Shown in pieces: positions 18,111-26,325 of a DNA stretch of 64,000 bases; position 1 is the first letter of the stretch; every line of letters starts with the position of its first letter. The stretch comes from CAVYXF01 sp963772335 (lineage in GTDB: Bacteria; Pseudomonadota; Alphaproteobacteria; Rhizobiales; Rhodomicrobiaceae): NCBI GenBank assembly GCA_963772335.1, contig CAVYXF010000001.1, forward strand, positions 806,001-870,000, written 5' to 3'. A program made the position numbers and the translations under genes. The notes under the pieces are model-generated. The model saw only the letters and a program-made list of their open reading frames with translations, did not search any database and was not told the DNA's origin.

Positions 18111-20677
18111 GGCCTCACGCCCGGCAGGGGATTGACCCGCTTCACCTGGTCTTCCGTCAGATTAAAGTAGCGCCTTGTGATCGCCTCTGAAAGCTTCGGC
18201 AACTCTGTACTGAGCTGGGTAAACAGATCTTTAAGGGCGGGGCGGAGACCGTTCCCTTCGGTCCTGGCTAGCTCATAGACATCGGCGAGCTGCACGCGCG
18301 TGCACAGCTCCAGCACGATCTTGCGCTCCTCCAGCTGCGGCGAAGCCTGGACAGCCTTCGGCAGTGCCTCGAGATCGCTTGCGATGGAATGAAGCTGGAA
18401 GCCGATCGAGCGCGGATTGGTCTCGTCGACCAGAAGCAGATCGAGCACCAGCGGCAGGAGCGGCGCAAATAGATAACGCGAACGATAGGTAAGAATGCTG
18501 TCGCCGACTTCGAGGGCGAACAGGAATGCGCCAGATTCTGCAGCTTCCTCGGCTGCGTTCTCGAACAGCGCCAGCAGCATTTCCGAAAGATTGCAGGCCC
18601 GCTCCAGGCGCCGGCCGATCTCCATGAAGGTCCAGGCATAGGTGCGGGTCATATTCTCTGCCGCCATGCCGTTGAAGGCAGCAAGCGTGGCGATGCCCTC
18701 ATCAAGGCAGTCCAGGAGCTCGCTGGAGGAGGGGGGCAAGCTCTGGCCGAGCCAGACCGGCAGCGCCTGGAAATTCTGCAGCGTGCGCCACAGCTCGACA
18801 GACAGCCGGTCGCGGATCAGGCTCGCCACTTGATGCATCTGGTCGAGCGTGTGGATCAGGCCATAGCGGCGCTCGCGGCCAGCAAGGCTGCGCACCAGTT
18901 GCTCCATGCCCTTGGGCGATGATTTCTCACGGGAGAGGCTGACCACCCCGGCATCCTTGCCGAGCAGCACATTCAGCGCCTTCACCACGGCTTCGCGATG
19001 CTCGGCGGCCATCGTGTCGGGCTCGAGCCGCGAGAGCGCTCCGCGCATCAGCCGCATCGTCCAGTCCGCTCGCTCAGCATAGCGACCGAGCCAAAACAGA
19101 TTGTCGGCGACGCGGCTGCGCAGGCCGCCGCCGGACCGAGTGATCGGCGGCATGTCGAGATGGGCGCGCAGCCGGCTCGCATGGGGCGGAAGCTTGTCTT
19201 CCGATAGCACCCAGACGTCGCGCGAATAGCCACCCGGCGAGCACAGCGACACGCCGCGATTGGGGCCGACATCCAGGGCGATGCCGCCAGGCATGACGTG
19301 ATATTCGCCATCAATTCGCGCCACATAGAGGCGCACGGCGAAGGGCTTGGCGCGCAGTCTGTCTTCGGTCCAGGACGGTGTGCCGGCGAAGCTCACCTGC
19401 TCCTCGGCGACATAGTCGGCGCCATGGATGCGAATATCGCGCCGGAGCTCGTCGAGGTCGGCCGGCGGCAAGTCTTCCATCGCAATGCCCCGCTCGGCCC
19501 GGCCAGGTCGGCCCGTGCCTTCCTGGGCATGGCGAATAGTCATCCGCGTGAGCTGGGAAAACACATGCTGACAGGCCTGCTCATCCCCAAGCCACCAGCG
19601 CGGCGCATCGCGCAGAGCCAGATCCTCTCCGAGCAGTTCCGTGCAGAGGCTGTCGAGGTAAGGGCCAAGGCCGCGATTTTCCACGACCGCCGTGCCGACC
19701 GCATTGACGGACAGATTGGGATGCCGACGCAGCGCCTGCATGAAGGCGGGGGGACCCAGCATTGAGGAGGGGGCGAGCTCGAGCGGGTCCGAAAGCAGTC
19801 CTTCGACGCATCGCACGATCAGATCGAGTGGCCTGAGGCCGTCGAGCGCCTTGATGTAGAGATTGTTGCCGACCACGCGCAAATCCCCGCCTTCGACGAG
19901 CTGCATATTGAGATAGCGGGCAAGATACGCATGGCCAAAATAGTCGTCATGATGAGGCCCGGGCGTTAGCAGGGCAATTGCGGCATCATCGCGCCCGGCA
20001 CGGGCGAGCAGCTCGCCTTGGACCATGTCGAAGAACGGGGCGAGACGCAGCGCGTTGCACTGACTGAACGCATCCCCCATCACATGCGAGTGCACGACAC
20101 GGTTGGCGAGCGCAAAGCCGGAGCCGGCAACGGTCTCAGCATGGCTGTCAATGATGCGCCAGTTTCCCGAACTGTCGCGCGCGAGATCGGCGGCATAAAA
20201 GGTAAGCCGGCCGCGCCCGCCTTCGGTTCCGTGAAGCGGGCGGATGAAGGCCTTATCGCCGAGAATCAGCGCCGGCGGAATCTTGCCGGAACGGAGCAGC
20301 GCCTGCGGGCCGTAAACGTCGTCGAGAATCGCAGCGAAAAGCCGGGTGCGCTGGATCAGAGCAGCCTCCAGCCAGCGCCATTCCTGCGGGCCGAAGATCA
20401 GCGGTACGAGATCGATCTTCCAGGGCTCGTCGAAGGCGGCCGTGTTGGAGAAGAGATCCTGGGCGATGCCGTTCTCGCGCACGAGGCGCCGCAGCTTTTG
20501 CGCCCTGCCGCGCTGCTCTGTACGATCGAATTGCTGAAATTCTTCCAGAAAAGCCTTCCAATGAGGGCGGATGTCGCCTTTCGCGTCAACCATCTCATCG
20601 TAGTCGCCGGCAATCGGCGTGTAGCCGGCAGACCGGTCGCGGCTAGCCGCCTCGACGCCTTCGGTCTTTGTCATCAT
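18107..20677 (-). CDS. fused circularly permuted ATP-grasp / alpha-E protein
   Basis: This 856-residue protein combines the two activities that are separate genes at 3937-6461. Residues up to about 500 are the circularly permuted ATP-grasp domain (TRLFAAILDDVYGPQALLRSG, NALRLAPFFD, then FAVRLYVARIDGEYHVMPGGIA near the end). The alpha-E domain begins near residue 515 with SRVADNLFWLGRYAERADWT and contains the second block FMEIGRRLERACNLSEML. A clear domain boundary is the Gly-rich linker SGGGLRSR. The fused order matches the gene order in the split locus. It is followed without a gap by a transglutaminase gene. Its own substrate is unknown. Confidence 0.9.
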   Translation of the reverse strand: MMTKTEGVEAASRDRSAGYTPIAGDYDEMVDAKGDIRPHWKAFLEEFQQFDRTEQRGRAQKLRRLVRENGIAQDLFSNTAAFDEPWKIDLVPLIFGPQEWRWLEAALIQRTRLFAAILDDVYGPQALLRSGKIPPALILGDKAFIRPLHGTEGGRGRLTFYAADLARDSSGNWRIIDSHAETVAGSGFALANRVVHSHVMGDAFSQCNALRLAPFFDMVQGELLARAGRDDAAIALLTPGPHHDDYFGHAYLARYLNMQLVEGGDLRVVGNNLYIKALDGLRPLDLIVRCVEGLLSDPLELAPSSMLGPPAFMQALRRHPNLSVNAVGTAVVENRGLGPYLDSLCTELLGEDLALRDAPRWWLGDEQACQHVFSQLTRMTIRHAQEGTGRPGRAERGIAMEDLPPADLDELRRDIRIHGADYVAEEQVSFAGTPSWTEDRLRAKPFAVRLYVARIDGEYHVMPGGIALDVGPNRGVSLCSPGGYSRDVWVLSEDKLPPHASRLRAHLDMPPITRSGGGLRSRVADNLFWLGRYAERADWTMRLMRGALSRLEPDTMAAEHREAVVKALNVLLGKDAGVVSLSREKSSPKGMEQLVRSLAGRERRYGLIHTLDQMHQVASLIRDRLSVELWRTLQNFQALPVWLGQSLPPSSSELLDCLDEGIATLAAFNGMAAENMTRTYAWTFMEIGRRLERACNLSEMLLALFENAAEEAAESGAFLFALEVGDSILTYRSRYLFAPLLPLVLDLLLVDETNPRSIGFQLHSIASDLEALPKAVQASPQLEERKIVLELCTRVQLADVYELARTEGNGLRPALKDLFTQLSTELPKLSEAITRRYFNLTEDQVKRVNPLPGVRP

Positions 20678-21128
20678 ATCCTTCGGGATAACCCTTAACC
20701 CTGACCTGAGGACAAGGATCGATTAAGAAGGAAAACACCGTGTGAACCATGAGTGAATAGACGGCAAAGGTCAGCTTACCCTTAACGTAAAACAGTGGCT
20801 CAGCATAGCATCGGCGCGGGCGCCTCGCTACCGGCTATAACGCTTTTTGCCCTCCGTGTGGCGGGTTTGTCCATTTTACGAACCTTCGCTGCCGGTCGTG
20901 GCGATCAGCAATGCCGGACTCGCCGCGTCCCTCGGTGTGATCATCCTGTTTGCCACCCGTGCCACGCGGCGGTGAATCGTGGTGCCCGGCGCCCGACATT
21001 TGCCATATTCCTGCGAATGATCGCCGCGCTTGTGCTTTGACTTTGCAGAACGAGGGCAGGACTTGCGCTCCGCAGTAAGACTTGTCACCAAGCGCCTGGC
21101 GGACAGCCGCTTCATTGGGGGACGACGC
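20678..21128. other. divergent intergenic region
   Basis: This 451-base region lies between the fused ATP-grasp gene and a small secreted-protein gene that points away from it. It contains several CTTAACC/CCCTTAACG-like half sites near 20690-20700 and 20778-20790, which could be regulator boxes, but no clear paired operator. ORFs across it are shadows. I see no RNA gene. Confidence 0.35.
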
Positions 21129-21488
21129 ATGATGCATTCTTTCAAACTGCTGATCCTGGCAGCGTCTATCGCCGCGCTGACGCAGGTCGCCGCGGCCGAG
21201 ACCAGCAACTATTCCGGCGGGGTAGCCTCGGACGAATTCTTTCGCTTCGTTGAAGAACATAGCGGCGATGCCGTCCTCCTCGCCGCCGAGGGCGACATCC
21301 CTGCCGACCAGATCGAGAAAACCGACGATGCCGTGTTCTTCTGGCAGCGCAATGTCCAGGTTGGTGTAGAGCCGGCGGCACTGCAGAACGACAAGATCGG
21401 CCTGAACGGCTGCTATCGGATCCAACTCAACGATGCTCGTCAGGGCGTGACATCCTATTTCCTCGACATTTCCAGCGACTGCGAATAA
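21129..21488 (+). CDS. small secreted hypothetical protein
   Basis: This 119-residue protein starts with a signal peptide (MMHSFKLLILAASIAALTQVAAAE) and a mature part of about 95 residues that is acidic and ends in DISSDCE. Two cysteines (GCYRI and the penultimate residues) could form one disulfide. The stretch GGVASDEFFRFVEEHSGDAV has no family I recognise. The frame is open to 21030, but the signal peptide and the G-rich run a few bases upstream favour the start at 21129; the adjacent ATG at 21132 is equally possible. It diverges from the ATP-grasp/alpha-E fusion and could be a periplasmic accessory protein, but nothing in its sequence says so. Confidence 0.65.
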   Translation: MMHSFKLLILAASIAALTQVAAAETSNYSGGVASDEFFRFVEEHSGDAVLLAAEGDIPADQIEKTDDAVFFWQRNVQVGVEPAALQNDKIGLNGCYRIQLNDARQGVTSYFLDISSDCE

Positions 21489-22579
21489 GCGCCGAAAAGC
21501 TGGCAGGCGAAATGTCGGCCAGCATGCCAAGCGAGCTCCGAACCGTGGTCTGCCGCGTGGGCGATCGCTTTGGTTGAGCACGCTTGCGCCAAAGGCCTAG
21601 CCGCGCTCACCCTGCTTATCCGCCTGCCTGCTCGCGGTGTTTCTCCGTTCGGCCGGGCGCCGTTTCTCCGTCCCGGCCCGGACATCGGAATTGGCGCAAG
21701 ACTTTGGTGGTCGCGGACGATAAACGTCCGCTCCAGGCGCAGCGGCAGTCCCCCGATCAGGTCGAGGGCAGGCAACCCTCGCTTGAAAAGCGACCGCGAA
21801 GCGGCTCGGGGTTGACGGCCGCGAGCACGGCGCCATGCTCGGGAAGCCGGGCGGCTCAGGCCGTCTCGTCAGCAGGCATGGATGCGCATGCAGCGCTCCC
21901 ATCTCCAGGTGCGCCAGCCCCAGCGCACCGCGCATTCGCGGGCCCACGCATGGCCACTATAGCCGACGGGGCTGACATAGGGCCCGCGATAGTAGCCAGC
22001 CGGCTGCGCCAGCTTGCTCTCGTGTGCAGCGGGTCCGATGCTTTGCGGGGTGGCCGGAGCGGCTCGCAATGGGCTGACAGCGCTAGGCTCGCCAGCGCCT
22101 CGGCGGCCCCCAGGGTTGGAAAGGTTTCATGTCGCTTCCTTTCGCCCTTCCTCAGCAATCCTCATACGCTGCGCGCAGCGATTTCCGTCGCGAGAGGCTG
22201 TAGGAGGCGCCGACAATCCTGCGCAGCCCGTGAAGGCGAGAAGCGCCGGGCGAACCGGACACAAGACGGGTCGCCAGACCGAGGCGATTGCGACATAATT
22301 TCTGCAAGAAGCACCGCGCCGGAAGGTCGGCAGGAGTGCGACGAGGACTGCCAGGGCGCCGAATCCCCGCTTGCCGCGGAGGAATGTCCGCGTCATCCGG
22401 CGTTTGCAGCGGTTGCGAAGGGCCGGGATCCGATGGCGTGTCGGGTGAGAGGGGGGCGAGGAACAGCCATCGAGTGCTTGGGCCTACAAGCATGACGCGG
22501 AACTGCGGCCGTCCTCAATCAACCACTTATGATTGCAAAAATATAGTTCGTAAAACCACGGATAGAAAACGGAGGAAAC
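21489..22579. other. 1.1-kb region without an intact gene
   Basis: Six-frame reading of this stretch gives only Arg/Pro/Ala-rich translations typical of non-coding high-GC DNA. The exception is a short minus-strand segment (21869-22130) that looks like a decayed small secreted protein, listed separately. The last 60 bases (about 22500-22579) are AT-rich and hold the promoter and strong ribosome site of the next gene. The region may be a decayed accessory patch. Confidence 0.4.
21869..22130 (-). pseudogene. possible remnant of a small secreted Cys/Trp-rich protein
   Basis: On the minus strand the C-terminal part reads YYRGPYVSPVGYSGHAWARE, then a Trp/Arg/Cys-rich tail with CAVRW, WRWERC and a final HAC before TGA. 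Tails of this kind are common in tiny exported proteins of Rhizobiales. No in-frame ATG is available. A signal-peptide-like segment (TLGAAEALASLALSA) lies just upstream but in another frame, and an ATG AAA at 22130 sits in the third frame. Two single-base shifts would join them into one 85-residue exported protein. I read this as a decayed gene. Chance is not excluded because the region is short and high in GC. Confidence 0.35.
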
Positions 22580-23893
22580 GTGAACCTTCATCAATTGCTG
22601 CAGGCCCGCCTCGAAAGCGGCCAGCCGCCGGTGCGAGCCGGACTGATCGGCGCAGGCAAATTCGGCTCGATGTTCCTTGCACAGATACGAACGACCAAAG
22701 GCCTTGAAGTCGCGGCGATCGCTGATCTCAGCCCGGAGCGGGCACGGCAAGCCTGCCGGGCGGTTGGCTGGGAGGAGGAGCGCATCGCGCGCACGGCTTT
22801 CCTTGAAAGCGGCGCGGATCTCGCTGCGCGCGACGATGTCGATGTGGTCATCGAGGCAACCGGCAATCCGGCCGCGGGTGTTGCGCATTGCCGCGCCGCG
22901 ATCCGAAACGGCAAGCACATCGTGATGGTGAATGTCGAGGCGGACGTGCTCACCGGACCGCTGCTGGCCGCTGAAGCCAAGGCCGCCGGCGTCGTCTACA
23001 GCCTTGCCTATGGCGACCAGCCGGCGCTCACCGCCGAGATCGTCGATTGGGCGCGCGCCTGCGGCTTCAATGTCGTCGCTGCCGGCAAGGGGACGAAATA
23101 TCTGCCGCTGTTTCATGAGGTGACGCCGGACGATGTCTGGAGCCACTACGGCATGACGCCCGAGGAGGCGAAGGCCGCCGGCATGAACCCGCAAATGTTC
23201 AACTCCTTCCTCGATGGCACCAAATCCGCCATTGAGATGGCCGCCATTGCAAATGCCTGCGAGCTCAAGGCACCCGCCGACGGTCTTCTCTTCCCGTCCT
23301 GCGGCGTCGATGACCTGCCGCAGATTCTGCGCCCGAAGGCGGAGGGCGGCGTGCTGGAAGACGCTGGCATGGTGGAGGTGGTCTCGTCGCTAGAGCGCGA
23401 TGGACGCCCGGTCTATCGCGATCTGCGCTGGGGCGTCTATGCGGTGCTGGAGGCGCCGAACGACTACACCGCCGCCTGCTTCAAGCAATATGGGCTGAAG
23501 ACCGACGAGAGCGGGCGTTACGCGGCGATGTACAAGCCTTACCACCTGATCGGGCTCGAGCTGAACATCTCCGTGCTCTCGGCAGCCCTGCGCGGCGAGC
23601 CGACGGGTGCCCCGACCGGCTATCGCGGCGATGCGGTCGCCTGCGCCAAGCGCGCCCTGAAAGCGGGCGAAACTCTCGACGGCGAGGGCGGCTACACAGT
23701 ATGGGGCAAGCTCGCGCCCGCCGAGAAGAGCGTTGCCTCGAAAGCGCTGCCCATCGGCCTTGCGCATGGCGTGCGGCTGACCCGCGACGTGGCAAAAGGC
23801 GCAATCCTCACCGACGCCGACGTTATCCTCGATGAGGCGTCCGAAGCCGTGCGCGCCCGCCGCGCAATGGTGGAGCGCTTCCGGCCGGCTTAG
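22580..23893 (+). CDS. NAD(P)-dependent oxidoreductase with SAF domain
   Basis: This 437-residue protein has an N-terminal Rossmann domain (RAGLIGAGKFGSMFLAQI at residues 19-36; VIEATGNPAAGV; NGKHIVMVNVEADV) resembling homoserine dehydrogenase and Gfo/Idh enzymes, and a C-terminal SAF domain (about residues 365-425, LPIGLAHGVRLTRDVAKGA). This pairing is known from uncharacterised catabolic oxidoreductases in Rhizobiales, often in sugar-acid or polyol clusters. The GTG start has an excellent ribosome site (ACGGAGGAAAC). No metabolic partner lies next to it, since the neighbours face the other way or are decayed. The substrate cannot be named. Confidence 0.82.
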   Translation: MNLHQLLQARLESGQPPVRAGLIGAGKFGSMFLAQIRTTKGLEVAAIADLSPERARQACRAVGWEEERIARTAFLESGADLAARDDVDVVIEATGNPAAGVAHCRAAIRNGKHIVMVNVEADVLTGPLLAAEAKAAGVVYSLAYGDQPALTAEIVDWARACGFNVVAAGKGTKYLPLFHEVTPDDVWSHYGMTPEEAKAAGMNPQMFNSFLDGTKSAIEMAAIANACELKAPADGLLFPSCGVDDLPQILRPKAEGGVLEDAGMVEVVSSLERDGRPVYRDLRWGVYAVLEAPNDYTAACFKQYGLKTDESGRYAAMYKPYHLIGLELNISVLSAALRGEPTGAPTGYRGDAVACAKRALKAGETLDGEGGYTVWGKLAPAEKSVASKALPIGLAHGVRLTRDVAKGAILTDADVILDEASEAVRARRAMVERFRPA

Positions 23894-23918
23894 GCACGTT
23901 ACCGGCGAGAGCCGGCGC

Positions 23919-24380
23919 TCAGCTCTGCAGCGCGCCGGGCACTGGAAAGCGCTGCTTGATGCGTTGGAACAGGCTGTCGCGGACGGAGCGATAGGCATCG
24001 AGAATCTGCTCGCGGCTGCCCGCCGTCGCGGTCGGATCGAGCGTTGGCCAGTATTCGGCGTCGATCGCCTGAGTGCGGGTCATCTCCAGCGCCTGGTGAT
24101 GCGCCTCCGGCGCAAGGCTGATCACCACGTCAAAGGAGGAGTCCTGCAGGTCGGATAAAGCCTTGGGACGATGGCGGGCGAGATCGATGCCGATCTCGTC
24201 CATCACCGCAACGGCAAAAGGGTCGAGCTCACCCGGCCTGACGCCCGCTGAGTCCACAAAGATCCGCCTGCCGGCAAGATGCTTGAGAATGGCCTCCGCC
24301 ATCGGTGAGCGGACGGCGTTCATCGAGCAGGCGAACAGCACGGCTTTCGGTAACTCCGCCGGGAAACGCGCCTCGCTCAA
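23919..24380 (-). CDS. low-molecular-weight protein-tyrosine-phosphatase family protein
   Basis: This 153-residue protein is of the LMW-PTP/arsenate-reductase fold. The P-loop CX5R-S is present as CSMNAVRS (Cys18, Arg24) close to the N-terminus, followed by PMAEAILKHL and the conserved VDSAGVRPGE segment. The general-acid loop is probably the PTLDPT segment near residue 113. It lies three bases downstream of the UPF0262 gene, an arrangement I recall as common in Rhizobiales, where the pair follows hisD. Here they follow proA instead. Physiological substrates of this pair are not known. Confidence 0.85.
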   Translation of the reverse strand: MSEARFPAELPKAVLFACSMNAVRSPMAEAILKHLAGRRIFVDSAGVRPGELDPFAVAVMDEIGIDLARHRPKALSDLQDSSFDVVISLAPEAHHQALEMTRTQAIDAEYWPTLDPTATAGSREQILDAYRSVRDSLFQRIKQRFPVPGALQS

Positions 24381-24383
24381 GCC

Positions 24384-24881
24384 TCAACCCCGCCAATGCA
24401 GCGCGCAGATCAGGGTGAAGAGGCGCCGCGCTGTCTCGAAATTGGTGGTGATCTTGCCTTTGAGGCGCTCCATCAGCAGGTGACTGCCCTCATCGTGAAG
24501 CCCCCGCCGGCCCATATCCAGCGCTTCAATCCGCGCCGGCGGTGCGGTCTTGATCGCCTCGTAATAACTCTCGCAGACGAGGAAATAATCCTTGATCAGC
24601 TTCGAGAACGGCGAGAGCGAGAGCAGAAACATCACCGGCTCGCCCTCGGCGCATCCGATCTCGAAGCACAGGCGGTTTTCGGTGATGGACAGCTTCAGGC
24701 GGTAAGGACCTCCCGCCCCGCCGTCCAAGACAAAGCTGTTCTTCTCCAGAAGGTCGAAGATGGCGACCTTACGTTCATGCTCGACTTCGGCGGTATTGCG
24801 GGCAATCGAATTTTCATCGAGCTGGATATCGATGATCCGCGTCGCCTGATCCTGCGGCCCGTCTTCTTCAAAGTGATCCAA
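24384..24881 (-). CDS. UPF0262 family protein
   Basis: This 165-residue protein of unknown function is restricted to alphaproteobacteria. Recognisable parts are RIIDIQLDENSIARNTAEVE, HERKVAIFDLLEKNSF and the C-terminal LHDEGSHLLMERLKGKI, which match my memory of UPF0262. The first codon is TTG (24879-24881) preceded by GGAGG at 7 bases, and no ATG or GTG lies in a better place. It is transcribed together with the phosphatase-like gene just downstream. The 136-base gap to the upstream proA gene contains nothing recognisable. Confidence 0.82.
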   Translation of the reverse strand: MDHFEEDGPQDQATRIIDIQLDENSIARNTAEVEHERKVAIFDLLEKNSFVLDGGAGGPYRLKLSITENRLCFEIGCAEGEPVMFLLSLSPFSKLIKDYFLVCESYYEAIKTAPPARIEALDMGRRGLHDEGSHLLMERLKGKITTNFETARRLFTLICALHWRG

Positions 24882-25017
24882 ATACCGCCTCCGTGAGACG
24901 TGCGCGCGGGGAGCGTGCTTGCAGCCCGTGCGGTGTTTGTTTCGCCTCTATAGCAGATCATGCACGAATGCGGCGCCTGTATTGCACGCCAACATTTGAG
25001 GCGCGAATTTCATCTTC

Positions 25018-26325
25018 TCAGGTCGGCCGCACCTGTCCAGAGCCATGAACCCGATATTTGAACGTCGTCAGCTGCTCGATACCAACCGGCCCGCGTGCAT
25101 GGAAGCGCCCCGTGGCGATGCCGATCTCGGCACCCATGCCGAACTCGCCGCCATCGGCGAACTGTGTGGAGGCATTGTGCAGCACTATGGCGCTGTCCAC
25201 TTCGCGCAAGAAGCGCTCCGCCGCTGCTTGGTCGTCGGTAATTATCGCATCGGTGTGATGCGAGCCATAGGCAGCGATATGCGCCATGGCGGCATCGAGG
25301 CCCGGCACGGTCTTCACCGCGATGATGGCATCGAGGAATTCCGTCCCCCAATCCTCTTCGCGCGCCGGCACAACGCGGCGGTCGACGGCCTGCGCAGCGG
25401 CATCGCCGCGCACCTCGCAACCAGCCTCGATCAACGCCGAAATCAGCGGTGCGAGATGCGTTTCAGCGCGGGTTTCATCGACAAGTAACGCCTCCGCAGC
25501 ACCGCACACGCCGGTCCGCCGCATCTTGGCGTTGACGGCAATCTCCCGCGCCATGGTGAGATCGGCAGCCACATGGACATAGACATGACAGATACCTTCG
25601 AGATGAGCAAAGACTGGGACGCGCGCCTCCTCCTGCACACGGGCTACGAGGCTCTTGCCGCCGCGCGGCACGATGACGTCGATATTGCCGCCAAGGCCCG
25701 AGAGCATCATACCGACAGCCTCGCGGTCGGGGCTGTCCACCAGCTGAATGGCCTCCTCCGGCAGGCCGGCCTGACGCAGCCCAGCAACCAGCGCATTGTG
25801 GATGGCGCGGCAGGAATTGAGACTGTCGGAGCCGCCGCGCAGGATCACTGCGTTACCTGATTTCAGGCAGAGCCCGCCGGCATCGGCGAGCACATTCGGC
25901 CGGCTCTCGAAAATCATGCCGATCACGCCGAGCGGCACTCGGACACGCTCGATGCGCAGCCCATTGGGCCGCGTCCACTGCGCGATCACGCCGCCAACCG
26001 GATCGGGAAGCGCCGCGATCTCCTCCAGCCCGCGCGCCATCGCCTCGACCCGGCTTGGCGTCAGGGTGAGACGATCGACGAACGCGCTTGGCCGACCGGC
26101 CGCCTCTGCCGCCTCGACATCGACGGCATTGGCTTCGAGGATCGGTCCGGCAAAATTGCGCAACATCGCGGCCATGGTGAGCAGTGCCCCATTCTTGGCA
26201 TCGCCGGATGCAAGGGCGAGCGTGCACGCCGCCACCCGCGCCTCGCACCCGATCTCAAGCATCGCCTGCGCCAAGGCCTGGCGGTCGTCATCGGGGAGGA
26301 TTGCCGCCAATTGTGCTTTTGCCAT
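25018..26325 (-). CDS. proA: gamma-glutamyl phosphate reductase
   Basis: This is the second enzyme of proline synthesis, reducing L-glutamyl 5-phosphate to glutamate 5-semialdehyde with NADPH in the cytoplasm. At 435 residues it has the usual length. The catalytic Cys274 lies in TGVCGAAEALL. Other family segments are GVIGMIFESRPNVLADAGGL, GNAVILRGGSDSLNSCRAIH and the C-terminal FADGGEFGMGAEIGIATGR. The ATG overlaps the last base of proB, so the pair is translationally coupled. In many Rhizobiales proA is followed by nadD; here it is followed by UPF0262. Confidence 0.95.
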   Translation of the reverse strand: MAKAQLAAILPDDDRQALAQAMLEIGCEARVAACTLALASGDAKNGALLTMAAMLRNFAGPILEANAVDVEAAEAAGRPSAFVDRLTLTPSRVEAMARGLEEIAALPDPVGGVIAQWTRPNGLRIERVRVPLGVIGMIFESRPNVLADAGGLCLKSGNAVILRGGSDSLNSCRAIHNALVAGLRQAGLPEEAIQLVDSPDREAVGMMLSGLGGNIDVIVPRGGKSLVARVQEEARVPVFAHLEGICHVYVHVAADLTMAREIAVNAKMRRTGVCGAAEALLVDETRAETHLAPLISALIEAGCEVRGDAAAQAVDRRVVPAREEDWGTEFLDAIIAVKTVPGLDAAMAHIAAYGSHHTDAIITDDQAAAERFLREVDSAIVLHNASTQFADGGEFGMGAEIGIATGRFHARGPVGIEQLTTFKYRVHGSGQVRPT

